A stretch of DNA of 18,231 nucleotides. Source: Motiliproteus sp047622605 (GTDB lineage Bacteria > Pseudomonadota > Gammaproteobacteria > Pseudomonadales > Balneatricaceae). Numbering within the stretch: the first letter of the stretch is position 1; each line of letters begins with the position of its first letter. The stretch covers positions 1 to 18,231 of the forward strand of contig JBLHND010000060.1 of the NCBI GenBank assembly GCA_047622605.1, given 5' to 3'. This document shows positions 1 through 7,428 of this stretch, piece after piece. The position numbers were made by a program, and so were the translations under genes. Under the pieces are notes generated by a model. The model ran no database searches, was not told where the DNA came from, and saw nothing but the letters and a program-made list of their open reading frames with translations.

Positions 1-38
1 GCCAACAACGCTACGACTAGCCATAACCAGAAAAACAT
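1..38 (-). CDS. N-terminus of a membrane-anchored protein, possibly DUF2802 family (cut by window edge)
   Basis: Only 12 codons and two bases are visible, beginning at an ATG at 38. They read MFFWLWLVVALL, a strongly hydrophobic start that looks like a membrane anchor. An AAGG ribosome-binding sequence lies about 8 bases upstream, right after the cheW stop, so the gene is probably co-transcribed with cheW. In Pseudomonas-type clusters the gene after cheW encodes a small DUF2802 protein with an N-terminal transmembrane helix. That family assignment is inference from position and hydrophobicity only, because no domain is visible here. Confidence 0.45.
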   Translation of the reverse strand, partial: MFFWLWLVVALL

Positions 39-48
39 CAGCGTCGCC

Positions 49-531
49 TTATATCAGGGTGATTTCAGACCACTCATCATCACTCATCATCTTGTCCAGC
101 TCGACCAGAATCAGCAATCGGCCATCCTTATGACACACACCCTGGATAAACTTGGCGCTATCTTCGGTACCGATCTGGGGGGCTTTCTCAATCTCCGACT
201 GGTTCAGATAAACCACTTCGGACACCGCATCTACCAACACGCCGATGACCTGGTTGTCGACTTCGATAATAACGATACGGCTATGATCCGTGACCTCCTG
301 AGAGGTTAAACCAAAACACTGGCGCGTATCTATAACCGTCACTACGTTGCCGCGAAGATTGATGATACCCAGCACGTAAGAGGGCGCTCCGGGCACAGGA
401 GCCACCTCGCTATAGCGCAACACCTCCTGGACCTGCATCACGTTGATGCCATAACTCTCAGCCTGCAACACGAAGGTGACGAACTGCAGTACCGGATCAC
501 CCGTACCTTTGGAGGCTTTAATACTACTCAT
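49..531 (-). CDS. cheW: Chemotaxis coupling protein CheW
   Basis: This 160-residue protein has the length and layout of a canonical single-domain CheW. That domain links the histidine kinase CheA to chemoreceptors in the cytoplasmic signalling array. The CheW signature runs from about residue 15 to 150: FVTFVLQAESYGINVMQVQE, then VPGAPSYVLGIINLRGNVV and the conserved VIDTR, then a late IGVLVDAVSEV strand. The C-terminus is acidic (MMSDDEW). It follows parP with a 58-base gap, and its stop is followed within 12 bases by the next start, consistent with one operon. Placement last after parC and parP is usual for polar chemotaxis clusters. Nothing is missing. The call is firm. Confidence 0.96.
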   Translation of the reverse strand: MSSIKASKGTGDPVLQFVTFVLQAESYGINVMQVQEVLRYSEVAPVPGAPSYVLGIINLRGNVVTVIDTRQCFGLTSQEVTDHSRIVIIEVDNQVIGVLVDAVSEVVYLNQSEIEKAPQIGTEDSAKFIQGVCHKDGRLLILVELDKMMSDDEWSEITLI

Positions 532-578
532 ACCCTGTTCCTATTATCCGATCTGCACTTGAATGCCTATCGATTAGC

Positions 579-608
579 TTAACCTGGGATTAATTTAACC
601 TGGGATTA
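579..608 (-). repeat. 16-bp tandem duplication at the 3' end of parP
   Basis: The 14-base string ttaacctgggatta occurs at 579-592 and again at 595-608, giving a 16-base period. The right copy is the last coding stretch of parP. The left copy contains its stop codon and continues into the gap before cheW. It is short, so slippage is a sufficient explanation. It is listed because other gene junctions in this window show the same kind of duplication. Confidence 0.8.
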
Positions 609-1384
609 GCACCAGGCTCTATTGACTCGATCTGGCTTGAAAGCAGCCGTAGCAATGCGCAGACATCTATAATGGCACACATGTGTTCTATGACCGTACC
701 TGCGAGCCAGGGACGGCGACTGCGATCACCTCTCCAGCGAACCTGCTCAGGCTCCAGGGTGATCGCATCTTCGACACTGTGGCAGGCCACGCCCCACTCA
801 CTACTTCCAATTAAAATCAGATATTTATAAGATTCACTGGCACTCTGAGTACATTTTTCCGGCATCACCCAACGTGCAGTATCTATCGCCTTGATCGTAC
901 CCGCGGTTTTTGACGGCAGCAAGCCCAGATACCAGTCCGGTTGCCCGAATAACGGACGCACCTGCTCTTCCATCTCTAACACCCCCCCCAGCTCGACCAA
1001 AGGCACGGCCAGGGTCAGACCCGCTACTTTAAACAATAAACACTCAAAACGCTGCTGCGCCCAGGGGGGGCGACCCTGGTTCCAACGCTCGCTCGGCTGT
1101 ACCTCAGTCGCCGCGCCCGTCATTGGCGCGTCCTCCGGCTCTTTCACCCACTCGGTCACCGGCTCTTCCACAGCGTCTTCCACAGGGAATGGCAGAGGCG
1201 CGGGAGCAACCCGCACGGCGGCTTCGTCAGTCGGCAGGTCGTCGCTTAGCGCGACTGAGGTCGCGTCCTCAAGCAACGCATTCAGGTACTCCTGCACCGC
1301 TCGCTGAGGTGCGATCGTAACTGTCGTGGCGACGACCTGGCTGTCACGCATCTTTAGTGCCGCGGTGCTACTGTTGGCTTTCAT
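590..1384 (-). CDS. parP: ParP, CheW-like polar array anchoring protein
   Basis: The protein has 264 residues. Residues 1 to about 105 are low-complexity, rich in Pro, Glu, Ala and Val. Residues about 108-250 form a CheW-like domain (RFECLLFKVAGLTLAVPLVE near its start, RPWLAGTVIEHMCAIIDV near its end). This is the architecture of ParP, whose C-terminal CheW-like (AIF) domain integrates into the array, contacts CheA and receptors, and links them to ParC at the pole. The neighbours agree: parC ends 10 bases upstream and cheW follows. I take the ATG at 1384 as the start. The open frame runs on to 1531, but that stretch lies inside parC and has no CheW-like or linker character. A short leucine motif (EYLNALLEDA, residues 32-41) lies in the linker. 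Function in this organism is inferred from the family. Confidence 0.88.
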   Translation of the reverse strand: MKANSSTAALKMRDSQVVATTVTIAPQRAVQEYLNALLEDATSVALSDDLPTDEAAVRVAPAPLPFPVEDAVEEPVTEWVKEPEDAPMTGAATEVQPSERWNQGRPPWAQQRFECLLFKVAGLTLAVPLVELGGVLEMEEQVRPLFGQPDWYLGLLPSKTAGTIKAIDTARWVMPEKCTQSASESYKYLILIGSSEWGVACHSVEDAITLEPEQVRWRGDRSRRPWLAGTVIEHMCAIIDVCALLRLLSSQIESIEPGANPRLN

Positions 1385-1394
1385 CACGATAACA

Positions 1395-2198
1395 CTATCT
1401 CTTGCTGGGGATCTGCGACCGAGGCTGCGACTGATCCTGCTGTTGCAGCCACCGTAACAGCATATTGTAGGCCCGCACCCCATGGGTACTGGCATCCAGC
1501 GCAGAGGGCACCACACCGACGGCACTGGCATTACGAAGCTTGGTATCCACCGGTATCACCGCTTGCGCAATCTGATCCGGATATAGCTGTTTTATCACCC
1601 GTAAACTCTGCACGGATGCCTGGGTTCGGCGGTCAAAAAAGGTCGGCAGAATATGGTATTGGAGCTTCTCAGTACGGGCTTGGTTGATCATGGACAGCGT
1701 TCGAACCATTCGCTCCAGCCCCTTGATCGCCAGAAACTCTGTTTGCACCGGTACGATCAATCGCCGGCAAGCGGCCAGCGCATTAACCATTAAAACGCCG
1801 AGTACCGGCGGGCTGTCGATCAGCACATAATCAAACCTATCCCACAGATGCACCAGGGCTCGGGACACCTTCAATCCCATCCCCCCACTGCCCACCGACT
1901 TGCGCTCGAGGGTCGCCATGGCGGTCGAGGCCGGAATCAGGGTGATACGATCATGACTGGTCTCGCGCAGCAACCGCTCGACCTGTGCTGCCGAGGTCAC
2001 CGGCTTGTCAAACAGATCGTAGGCCGACTGTTCCAACGTATCCGGATCGTATCTGAAATAACTGGTCAGGGATCCGTGTGGATCCAGATCCAGCAACAAC
2101 ACGTCCAGGCCCTGATCAGCCAACAAACCGGCCAAGGTGACCACTGTCGTGGTCTTTCCCACGCCGCCCTTCTGATTCGCTACTGCCCAGATATGCAC
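1395..2198 (-). CDS. parC: ParC, ParA-like ATPase for polar placement of chemotaxis arrays
   Basis: This 267-residue ParA/MinD-type ATPase begins MHIWAVANQKGGVGKTTTVV, with a deviant Walker A box (KGGVGKTT) at residues 10-17. DLDPHGSLTSYF (Walker A') follows near residue 38, and VLIDSPPVLG (Walker B) lies near residue 126. ParC proteins form a dynamic polar focus that recruits ParP and through it CheA and the receptors, so each daughter inherits an array. The Trp-Ala-Val-Ala-Asn-Gln N-terminus and position between motD and parP separate it from plasmid or chromosome ParA. It starts 14 bases after the motD stop and is almost certainly co-transcribed. The protein is full length with intact nucleotide-binding motifs. 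Confidence 0.9.
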   Translation of the reverse strand: MHIWAVANQKGGVGKTTTVVTLAGLLADQGLDVLLLDLDPHGSLTSYFRYDPDTLEQSAYDLFDKPVTSAAQVERLLRETSHDRITLIPASTAMATLERKSVGSGGMGLKVSRALVHLWDRFDYVLIDSPPVLGVLMVNALAACRRLIVPVQTEFLAIKGLERMVRTLSMINQARTEKLQYHILPTFFDRRTQASVQSLRVIKQLYPDQIAQAVIPVDTKLRNASAVGVVPSALDASTHGVRAYNMLLRWLQQQDQSQPRSQIPSKR

Positions 2199-2212
2199 TG
2201 GCTGCCCCCTCT

Positions 2213-3151
2213 CTAATTCGCTAATACGGGTTCTTCACGCGTAAACAACAGCCCACCGGATTCGGTCTCCACCCGCCGCATCTCCGCCTCCGGAGCAACA
2301 GGGTCGGCCAGATTGATCCGCTGTTGCAGAATAGTCTCCACCGCAGCCTCGTCGAGGGTCCCACTGCCATAACCTGAGAGCGCACGCCGTACGCTCTCAT
2401 CGCGTGAAACGATAATCACCACCCGCCGATTCTTGCTCCGGCCGGTGGCGCTCAGGTTGCTGACCCTGGGCTGAAACTGCGCATAGCCCGCCGCTGCCAT
2501 CCGCGTGGGATCAACCCCAAAGTGCGCCAGCATCCTGACGACACCGGCAGCGCGCGCCGCCGACAGCTCCCAATTAGAGGGGAAAACATCGCTCTGGATC
2601 GGTTCATTGTCGGTATGGCCCTCCACATGAATAGGGTTGGCATAGGGCTTTAACAGGGTCGCCAACGCCTCTAAAATCGGATCCGCACTGAGGCTCGGTG
2701 CGGCCTTGGCACTCGCAAAAAGTACGCCGGAACCGATCTCGATCTCAAGCCATAAATTATTGGCCGATATCGACAGCCTGCCATCCGCGATCAGTTCCTG
2801 AAAACCGGCCTTAACGTCGGCCTGAATCTGACTCAACACTTGGGACTGAGCATCCTCAGGCACAGGTTCGAGTCTTCCGGCCACTGCCGCCGCCTGCTGA
2901 TCTAAAAGCCCGATATCGAGACCAGGCTCCCGCAACCGGTAATCACCAAGGGGGACATCAGCACTGCGTTCGGCACCCATAAAAATCCCCGAGAGTGAAG
3001 TAGTCAGCGCCCGGTACTTACCTTCATTGACCGACGATATGGAGTACATCACCACAAAAAAAGCCAGCAGCAAGGTGATGAAGTCCGCATAGGAGACCAC
3101 CCAGCGCCCACTGCCTACCTCCGGTTCACGTGCGTGATATCGCCTGGCCAT
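2213..3151 (-). CDS. motD: Flagellar stator subunit MotD (MotB/OmpA type)
   Basis: This 312-residue inner-membrane stator protein has a basic N-terminus (MARRYHAREP). One transmembrane helix covers about residues 17-38 and contains YADFITLLLAFF, where Asp23 is the expected proton-binding residue of the MotB plug family. A long periplasmic region follows. The OmpA-like peptidoglycan-binding domain spans about residues 130-245, with VEGHTDNEPI at 176-185 and SNWELSAARA at 192-201. With MotC it forms the ion-conducting stator that is fixed to the cell wall and drives the rotor. The SSVNEGKYRAL motif after the helix is typical of MotD. It begins 12 bases after the motC stop. The last 60 residues are acidic and probably disordered. 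Confidence 0.94.
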   Translation of the reverse strand: MARRYHAREPEVGSGRWVVSYADFITLLLAFFVVMYSISSVNEGKYRALTTSLSGIFMGAERSADVPLGDYRLREPGLDIGLLDQQAAAVAGRLEPVPEDAQSQVLSQIQADVKAGFQELIADGRLSISANNLWLEIEIGSGVLFASAKAAPSLSADPILEALATLLKPYANPIHVEGHTDNEPIQSDVFPSNWELSAARAAGVVRMLAHFGVDPTRMAAAGYAQFQPRVSNLSATGRSKNRRVVIIVSRDESVRRALSGYGSGTLDEAAVETILQQRINLADPVAPEAEMRRVETESGGLLFTREEPVLAN

Positions 3152-3162
3152 TCAGCGCCCCA

Positions 3163-3903
3163 TCACCGGAGGTAACTTTCCAGGCGCAATCGAATAGCGA
3201 GGGGATTATGCCCCTGGACGATCGATAAAAACCCCTCGAGCATCATCTCATGGTACTGGTAACGTTGGTGGATGATAGATCTCAACTTACCCGCAATCGG
3301 TAACAACACCAGATTAGCCAGACCCACGCCGTATACGGTCGCGACGAAGGCGGTCGCGATACCGGCTCCCAGAGCTTCAGGGGCGGCAAGGTTACTCATC
3401 ACATGGATCAACCCCAAGACCGCACCTATAATACCGATGGTAGGGGCGTAGCCTCCCAGGCTTTCATACACCCGGGCCGCTTGCAGATCGCGCTGCTCGC
3501 TAATAGTTAATTCCATCTCCATGATGTCGCGAATGGACTCTTTATCGTTACCATCTGCGATCAGTTGCAGCCCTTTGCGCAGGAAAGCATCTTGTTGCTG
3601 CTCCGCCTGCTGTTCCAGTCCGATCAAACCAAAACGTCGTGTTTGCATACTCCAACTGACCACCTTCTCGGTACCTGCGGCAAAGTTAAGCCTGGGGGGG
3701 GAGAACACCCAGCGGAGCATGCTTAACGCCCTGCGCGCTTCTGGCAGGGAGAACTGCAGCAACCCCGCGCCCAACGTACCGCCAAAGACGATGATGGCCG
3801 CAGCGCCATTGAGGAGGGTATCGAACTGCCCTCCCCCCATAAGCTGGCCACCAAAAACGGACCCCAGCACCAGCAAAACGCCCAGCAGGCTAAGGCGGTC
3901 CAT
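3163..3903 (-). CDS. motC: Flagellar stator subunit MotC (MotA/PomA family)
   Basis: This 246-residue integral membrane protein belongs to the MotA/PomA family. Hydrophobic segments lie near residues 5-20, 32-50, 150-170 and 183-205. The two conserved stator prolines are present in GGYAPTIGIIGAVLGLIHVM (Pro154) and ANLVLLPIAGKL (Pro202). The cytoplasmic loop between helices 2 and 3 contains RRALSMLRWVFSPPR and RKGLQLIADG, typical of the MotC branch that works with MotD. Its ATG overlaps the last base of the cheB stop (TGATG), which indicates translational coupling. Species with MotCD often carry a second stator pair elsewhere, which this window cannot show. Confidence 0.94.
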   Translation of the reverse strand: MDRLSLLGVLLVLGSVFGGQLMGGGQFDTLLNGAAAIIVFGGTLGAGLLQFSLPEARRALSMLRWVFSPPRLNFAAGTEKVVSWSMQTRRFGLIGLEQQAEQQQDAFLRKGLQLIADGNDKESIRDIMEMELTISEQRDLQAARVYESLGGYAPTIGIIGAVLGLIHVMSNLAAPEALGAGIATAFVATVYGVGLANLVLLPIAGKLRSIIHQRYQYHEMMLEGFLSIVQGHNPLAIRLRLESYLR

Positions 3904-5054
3904 CAGCGACCCAAAACAGAGAGTAAGTAGGTGCTGACGCAGTCCAGATCGACCACCAGATCCGAAAGATTCGCCTGCGCAATGGCCTGGGGCATGCCAT
4001 AAATAACACAGCTTTGCTCGCTCTGAGACCAGATAACCGAACCACGGCTCTTGAGCATTCGAGCCCCGTCACGGCCATCAGCACCCATACCGGTCAGGAC
4101 GATAGCCAACACCTGGTTCGCATAAGCCTTGGCCGCAGAACCAAAGGTGATGTCGACACTGGGCTTATAATTGAGACGCTCATCCCCGGCCATGATCCGC
4201 ACCCGACCGCCCTGATGCCCATCCACCAACATCTGCTGACCACCCGGGGCCAACAGCGCCAGGCCCGGCTCTAACCGGTCACCATCACAGGCTTCCCGCA
4301 CCCTAATCTGACACTGCTGATTTAAGCGCTCGGCAAAGGCGCCGGTGAACGTCTTAGGCATGTGCTGCACGATCAGTATCGGTAAGGGGAAATCGGCCGG
4401 CAAGCGGGTTAACACTTTTTGAATCGCGACCGGCCCTCCGGTCGAGGTACCGATGATCACCAGCTTACATTGCTTAGCTAAACTACCCGCTCTGGGCGCA
4501 GGTGAGGGAGGCGCAGCCGACCTGGTCGTATCCTGGACCCGCGATTTATAGGGCGCAGATTCTGGTCGGGACAGTCCTGGAGCGCCCAATGGCGTGGATA
4601 AAAAGGACCGCCCAGGCGTAGGTTTCGAGGGCGAGAGTCCCGTGCCCCGGCCCACACGACTCAGGGCCACCGCGAGTACGCGTTCGACCAGCACCTGCTC
4701 CAGGCCTGTGCTGCCATTCGCCATCCGCTCATAGTTTTTCGGCAGATAATCGACGGCTCCGGCTTCCAGTGACTCCAGGGTGATCCGCGCCCCCTCTGAG
4801 GTTAGCGACGAAAACATCAGCACCGGCGTCGGACGCCGACGCATGATCTGAGTGAGCGCAGCGATGCCATTCATCACCGGCATCTCGTAGTCCATCGTAA
4901 TTACATCCGGCTTTAGCCGCAGCGTTTGCTCTATAGCCACCTCGCCGTTTTCGGCAGTGCCGACAACCCGGACTCGCGGATCAGCATTGAGAATCGCACT
5001 GACTCGCTGCCTGAAAAATGCAGAGTCATCTACGACGAGGACCTTAACAGGCAT
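3903..5054 (-). CDS. cheB: Chemotaxis response regulator protein-glutamate methylesterase CheB
   Basis: CheB removes methyl groups from receptor glutamates (and deamidates glutamine), so it resets receptor sensitivity after CheA phosphorylates it. The 383 residues fall into three parts. Residues 1-120 are a receiver domain with acidic Asp9/Asp10 and phosphoacceptor Asp55 (VITMDYEMPV). Residues about 125-195 are a Pro/Ser-rich linker, longer than in enteric CheB. Residues 196-383 are the methylesterase domain. The catalytic residues are visible: Ser204 in GTSTGG, His231 in IVQHMPKTFTGAFAERL and Asp326 in TGMGADG. The gene follows cheA after 44 bases and overlaps motC by one base. It is intact and the call is firm. 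Confidence 0.96.
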   Translation of the reverse strand: MPVKVLVVDDSAFFRQRVSAILNADPRVRVVGTAENGEVAIEQTLRLKPDVITMDYEMPVMNGIAALTQIMRRRPTPVLMFSSLTSEGARITLESLEAGAVDYLPKNYERMANGSTGLEQVLVERVLAVALSRVGRGTGLSPSKPTPGRSFLSTPLGAPGLSRPESAPYKSRVQDTTRSAAPPSPAPRAGSLAKQCKLVIIGTSTGGPVAIQKVLTRLPADFPLPILIVQHMPKTFTGAFAERLNQQCQIRVREACDGDRLEPGLALLAPGGQQMLVDGHQGGRVRIMAGDERLNYKPSVDITFGSAAKAYANQVLAIVLTGMGADGRDGARMLKSRGSVIWSQSEQSCVIYGMPQAIAQANLSDLVVDLDCVSTYLLSVLGR

Positions 5055-5098
5055 TAATTACTCCTACGGCAGCCGGGCCAAAGACCCGCGCATTAATG

Positions 5099-7312
5099 TC
5101 AATGAGGGCTGTAATGTTTCAGCAAACTCGGAATGTCCAGAATCAGAGCGATACGCCCATCACCGGTGATCGTGGCCCCAGACATCCCTGGCGTACCCAG
5201 CAACATCTTGCCCAGCGGCTTAATAACGACCTCTTCCTGACCGACCAGTTGATCGACGATAAACCCGACACGCTGGGTACCCACGGTGACGATAACCACG
5301 TGCCCGGTATCCGGCAACGCCTCACCCAGGCAACTACCGACCAACCAACGCTTGAGATGGAACAGGGGCAATACTTTCTCGCGAACGACCACCACCTCCT
5401 GACCATCGACGACATTGGTCTGGGTGAGATTCAGATGAAAGATCTCATTAACGCTCACCAACGGCAGTGCGAATGCCTGATTGTTGAGCATCACCATCAA
5501 CGTCGGCATGATAGCCAGCGTCAGCGGGACCTTGATCTCGATCCGGGATCCCTGTCCGGGAACAGAATCGATACCCAGGGTACCGTTCAGCTGGGTGATC
5601 TTGGTTTTGACCACATCCATCCCCACACCGCGTCCGGAGACATCGGAGATCTCTTTTTTAGTGGAAAATCCCGCCGAAAAAATCAGATTGAAGGCCTCAT
5701 TATCGCTCAAGCGCTCGGCAGCATCCTGATCCATCATCCCTTTTTCGACCGCTATCCCACGCAGCCGATCTGCATCCATGCCTGCGCCATCATCGGAAAT
5801 GGACAATAGAATATGATCACCCTCCTGCTCAGCCGATAGTTTGACGACACCCTCCCGCGGCTTGCCCGCCGCTTCACGCACGTCGGGCGTTTCGATCCCA
5901 TGATCGACCGCATTGCGCACCAGGTGGACCAGTGGATCAGCCAGGGCTTCGACCAGGTTTTTATCCAGATCGGTCTCTTCACCAAAGAGTTCCAGGCGGA
6001 TCTCTTTATTCAATGTTCGAGCCAGGTCTCGGACCACCCGTGGGAAACGCCCAAACACTTTTTTGATCGGCTGCATTCGGGTTTTCATCACCGAGGTCTG
6101 CAGGTCCGCGGTCACCATATCCAGGCTTGCGACCGCCTTGCCAACCTCTTCATCCGGGATAGTAGCCCCGAGTCGAACCAGCCGGTTACGCACCAGCACC
6201 AGCTCGCCGACCATGTTCATAATCTCGTCAAGACGCTGGGTATCGACACGCACGGTCGTTTCGGCGACGACGGGCCTTTCCGCCTTAAGCGCCGGGACAA
6301 CAGGGGGAGGCGTAGAGACGGGGCTGAGAGAAGGCCTGAGAGAAGGGCTAGGCGCAGGACCCGGAGAAGGGCCAGGCGCTACCGCAGTAGGCGGGGCAAC
6401 TGTCGAATCAGGACTGGACGGGGCCGAAAAAGCGCCCTTGCCCTGGGCCTGGAGTTCGTCTAGCAGCGCCTCGAACTCATCTTCGGTGATCATCCCATCG
6501 TCTCCCGCAGCGGCGACGGGCGCAGCAGCGGCCGGGGCGACTACCGCCGCACCGGCTGCGGCCTCGACGACACCGCCGTGCTGACCCTTGCCGTGCAGCT
6601 CGTCCAGAAGGGCCTCGAACTCAGCGTCGCTGATCACTGGATCCACGTCATCTGCGGCGGCCGGGGCGACTACCGCCGCACCGGCCGCTGTCTCGACGAC
6701 ACCGCCGTGCTTACCCTTGCCGTGCAGCTCGTCCAGAAGAGCTTCAAATTCGTCGTCGGTGATCTCATCACTGCTAGTCGCAACCGGAGCCGGGGAGTCC
6801 GAATCACTGATGGCATCCAGCATCTTTTCAAATTCAGCGTCCGCATCGATCGCAGCAGGGGCATCAACGCTCGCCTCGGGTGAAGCCACCGCCGCAGTCA
6901 CCGCAGCGGCGTCTGCGAAGTGTTCTCCGCGCGTTAGCGCATCTAACGCCGCCAGCAACTCAGGCGCCGCATCGACCGGAGGTTCACCGGCGCGGACATC
7001 CGCAAATTGCTCATTAATGGTATCCAGTGCCTGTAACACCACATCCATCAAGACCGTGCTGACCTGAATATCCTGATTACGTAGCTTATCGAACACGTTT
7101 TCGGCCGAGTGACAGCAGGAAACCAAGGCGTGGAGCTGCATAAACCCGGCACCACCTTTAACGGTATGAAAGCCGCGAAAGATGGCATTCAGAAGTTCGG
7201 TATCGCCTGGACGGTGCTCCAGATCGACCAACTGCTCAGAAAGCAGTTCAAGAATCTCACCCGCTTCGACCAGAAAGTCTTGCAGGATCTCTTCATCTAC
7301 ATCCAGACTCAT
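5099..7312 (-). CDS. cheA: Chemotaxis histidine kinase CheA with repeated linker helices
   Basis: CheA autophosphorylates on a histidine under receptor control and passes phosphate to CheY and CheB. Over 737 residues: P1 Hpt domain (1 to about 125) with His49 in RGFHTVKGGAGF; a long Ala/Pro/Gly linker (about 130-345); P3 dimerisation (about 350-420); P4 ATPase with N box HLVRNAVDHGIE (463-474), G1 DDGAGMD and G2 GRGVGMDVV; P5 CheW-like coupling domain (about 600-735). The linker carries three near-identical motifs, xxDDEFEALLDELHGKG or variants, beginning near residues 185, 227 and 275, plus a weaker copy at 158-168 (DAEFEKMLDAI). I see no folded P2 domain. The linker probably serves as the ParP/pole docking region known from polar CheAs. 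The ATG at 7312 is supported by P1 starting at once and by a GAGGG 9 bases upstream. The region just upstream duplicates the cheA start. Confidence 0.96.
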   Translation of the reverse strand: MSLDVDEEILQDFLVEAGEILELLSEQLVDLEHRPGDTELLNAIFRGFHTVKGGAGFMQLHALVSCCHSAENVFDKLRNQDIQVSTVLMDVVLQALDTINEQFADVRAGEPPVDAAPELLAALDALTRGEHFADAAAVTAAVASPEASVDAPAAIDADAEFEKMLDAISDSDSPAPVATSSDEITDDEFEALLDELHGKGKHGGVVETAAGAAVVAPAAADDVDPVISDAEFEALLDELHGKGQHGGVVEAAAGAAVVAPAAAAPVAAAGDDGMITEDEFEALLDELQAQGKGAFSAPSSPDSTVAPPTAVAPGPSPGPAPSPSLRPSLSPVSTPPPVVPALKAERPVVAETTVRVDTQRLDEIMNMVGELVLVRNRLVRLGATIPDEEVGKAVASLDMVTADLQTSVMKTRMQPIKKVFGRFPRVVRDLARTLNKEIRLELFGEETDLDKNLVEALADPLVHLVRNAVDHGIETPDVREAAGKPREGVVKLSAEQEGDHILLSISDDGAGMDADRLRGIAVEKGMMDQDAAERLSDNEAFNLIFSAGFSTKKEISDVSGRGVGMDVVKTKITQLNGTLGIDSVPGQGSRIEIKVPLTLAIMPTLMVMLNNQAFALPLVSVNEIFHLNLTQTNVVDGQEVVVVREKVLPLFHLKRWLVGSCLGEALPDTGHVVIVTVGTQRVGFIVDQLVGQEEVVIKPLGKMLLGTPGMSGATITGDGRIALILDIPSLLKHYSPH
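6452..6841 (-). repeat. Repeated acidic-helix motif inside the CheA linker
   Basis: Within cheA three copies of an acidic amphipathic motif (DDEFEALLDEL type) recur at about 43- and 48-codon spacing, with a fourth degenerate copy before them. At DNA level the blocks starting at 6528 and 6657 are 129 bases (43 codons) apart and nearly identical for about 100 bases, including the Ala/Val/Gly spacer between helices. The blocks are multiples of three, so gain or loss keeps the frame. This indicates recent in-frame tandem duplication. Confidence 0.85.
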
Positions 7313-7316
7313 ACTC

Positions 7317-7400
7317 TCATACCCTCAACCTCTTAGAACCCGAGACTCGACAGGAGGTCAGGAAGTCTTGCAGGATCTCTTCATCTACATCCAGACTCAT
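7317..7400 (-). pseudogene. 27-codon chimeric mini-ORF: CheA N-terminus fused out of frame to the cheZ 3' end
   Basis: An ATG at 7400 is an exact copy of the cheA start with the same GAGGG-type ribosome site. It encodes MSLDVDEEILQDFL, identical to the first 14 residues of CheA. It then runs through the duplicated cheZ 3' end in another frame (TSCRVSGSKRLRV) to a TGA at 7317-7319. That stop lies only 4 bases before the real cheA ATG. It begins 28 bases after the cheZ stop. It is most likely a by-product of the tandem duplication. If translated, it could couple or titrate ribosomes at cheA. No independent function can be claimed. Confidence 0.7.
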
Positions 7401-7404
7401 ACTC

Positions 7405-7428
7405 TCATCCCCTCATCCCCTCATCCCC
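7405..7428 (-). repeat. Three 8-bp tandem repeats after the cheZ stop
   Basis: On the plus strand tcatcccc occurs three times in a row. On the coding strand this reads GGGGATGA repeated three times right after the cheZ TGA. Each unit combines a purine-rich ribosome-site-like stretch with an ATG and TGA, giving tiny overlapping ATG-AGG-GGA-TGA frames. The tract lies just upstream of the duplicated cheA start and is the kind of sequence that changes copy number by slippage. Confidence 0.85.

Noticed and set aside
1385..1531. Upstream extension of the parP reading frame
   Set aside because: It overlaps the conserved end of parC, is rich in Cys/Trp/Pro and has no ribosome site. The ATG at 1384 fits the ParP architecture.
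5055..5098. Hairpin and repeated attaatgc between cheA and cheB
   Set aside because: The stem is only about 4 bp and the repeat 8 bp, within chance expectation.
5096..5809. Long open frame on the plus strand (237 codons) opposite cheA
   Set aside because: It is antisense to the conserved P4/P5 part of CheA, has the His/Gln/Asp-rich look of an antisense frame and resembles no protein family. The same holds for plus-strand frames opposite flhA, flhF and motC.
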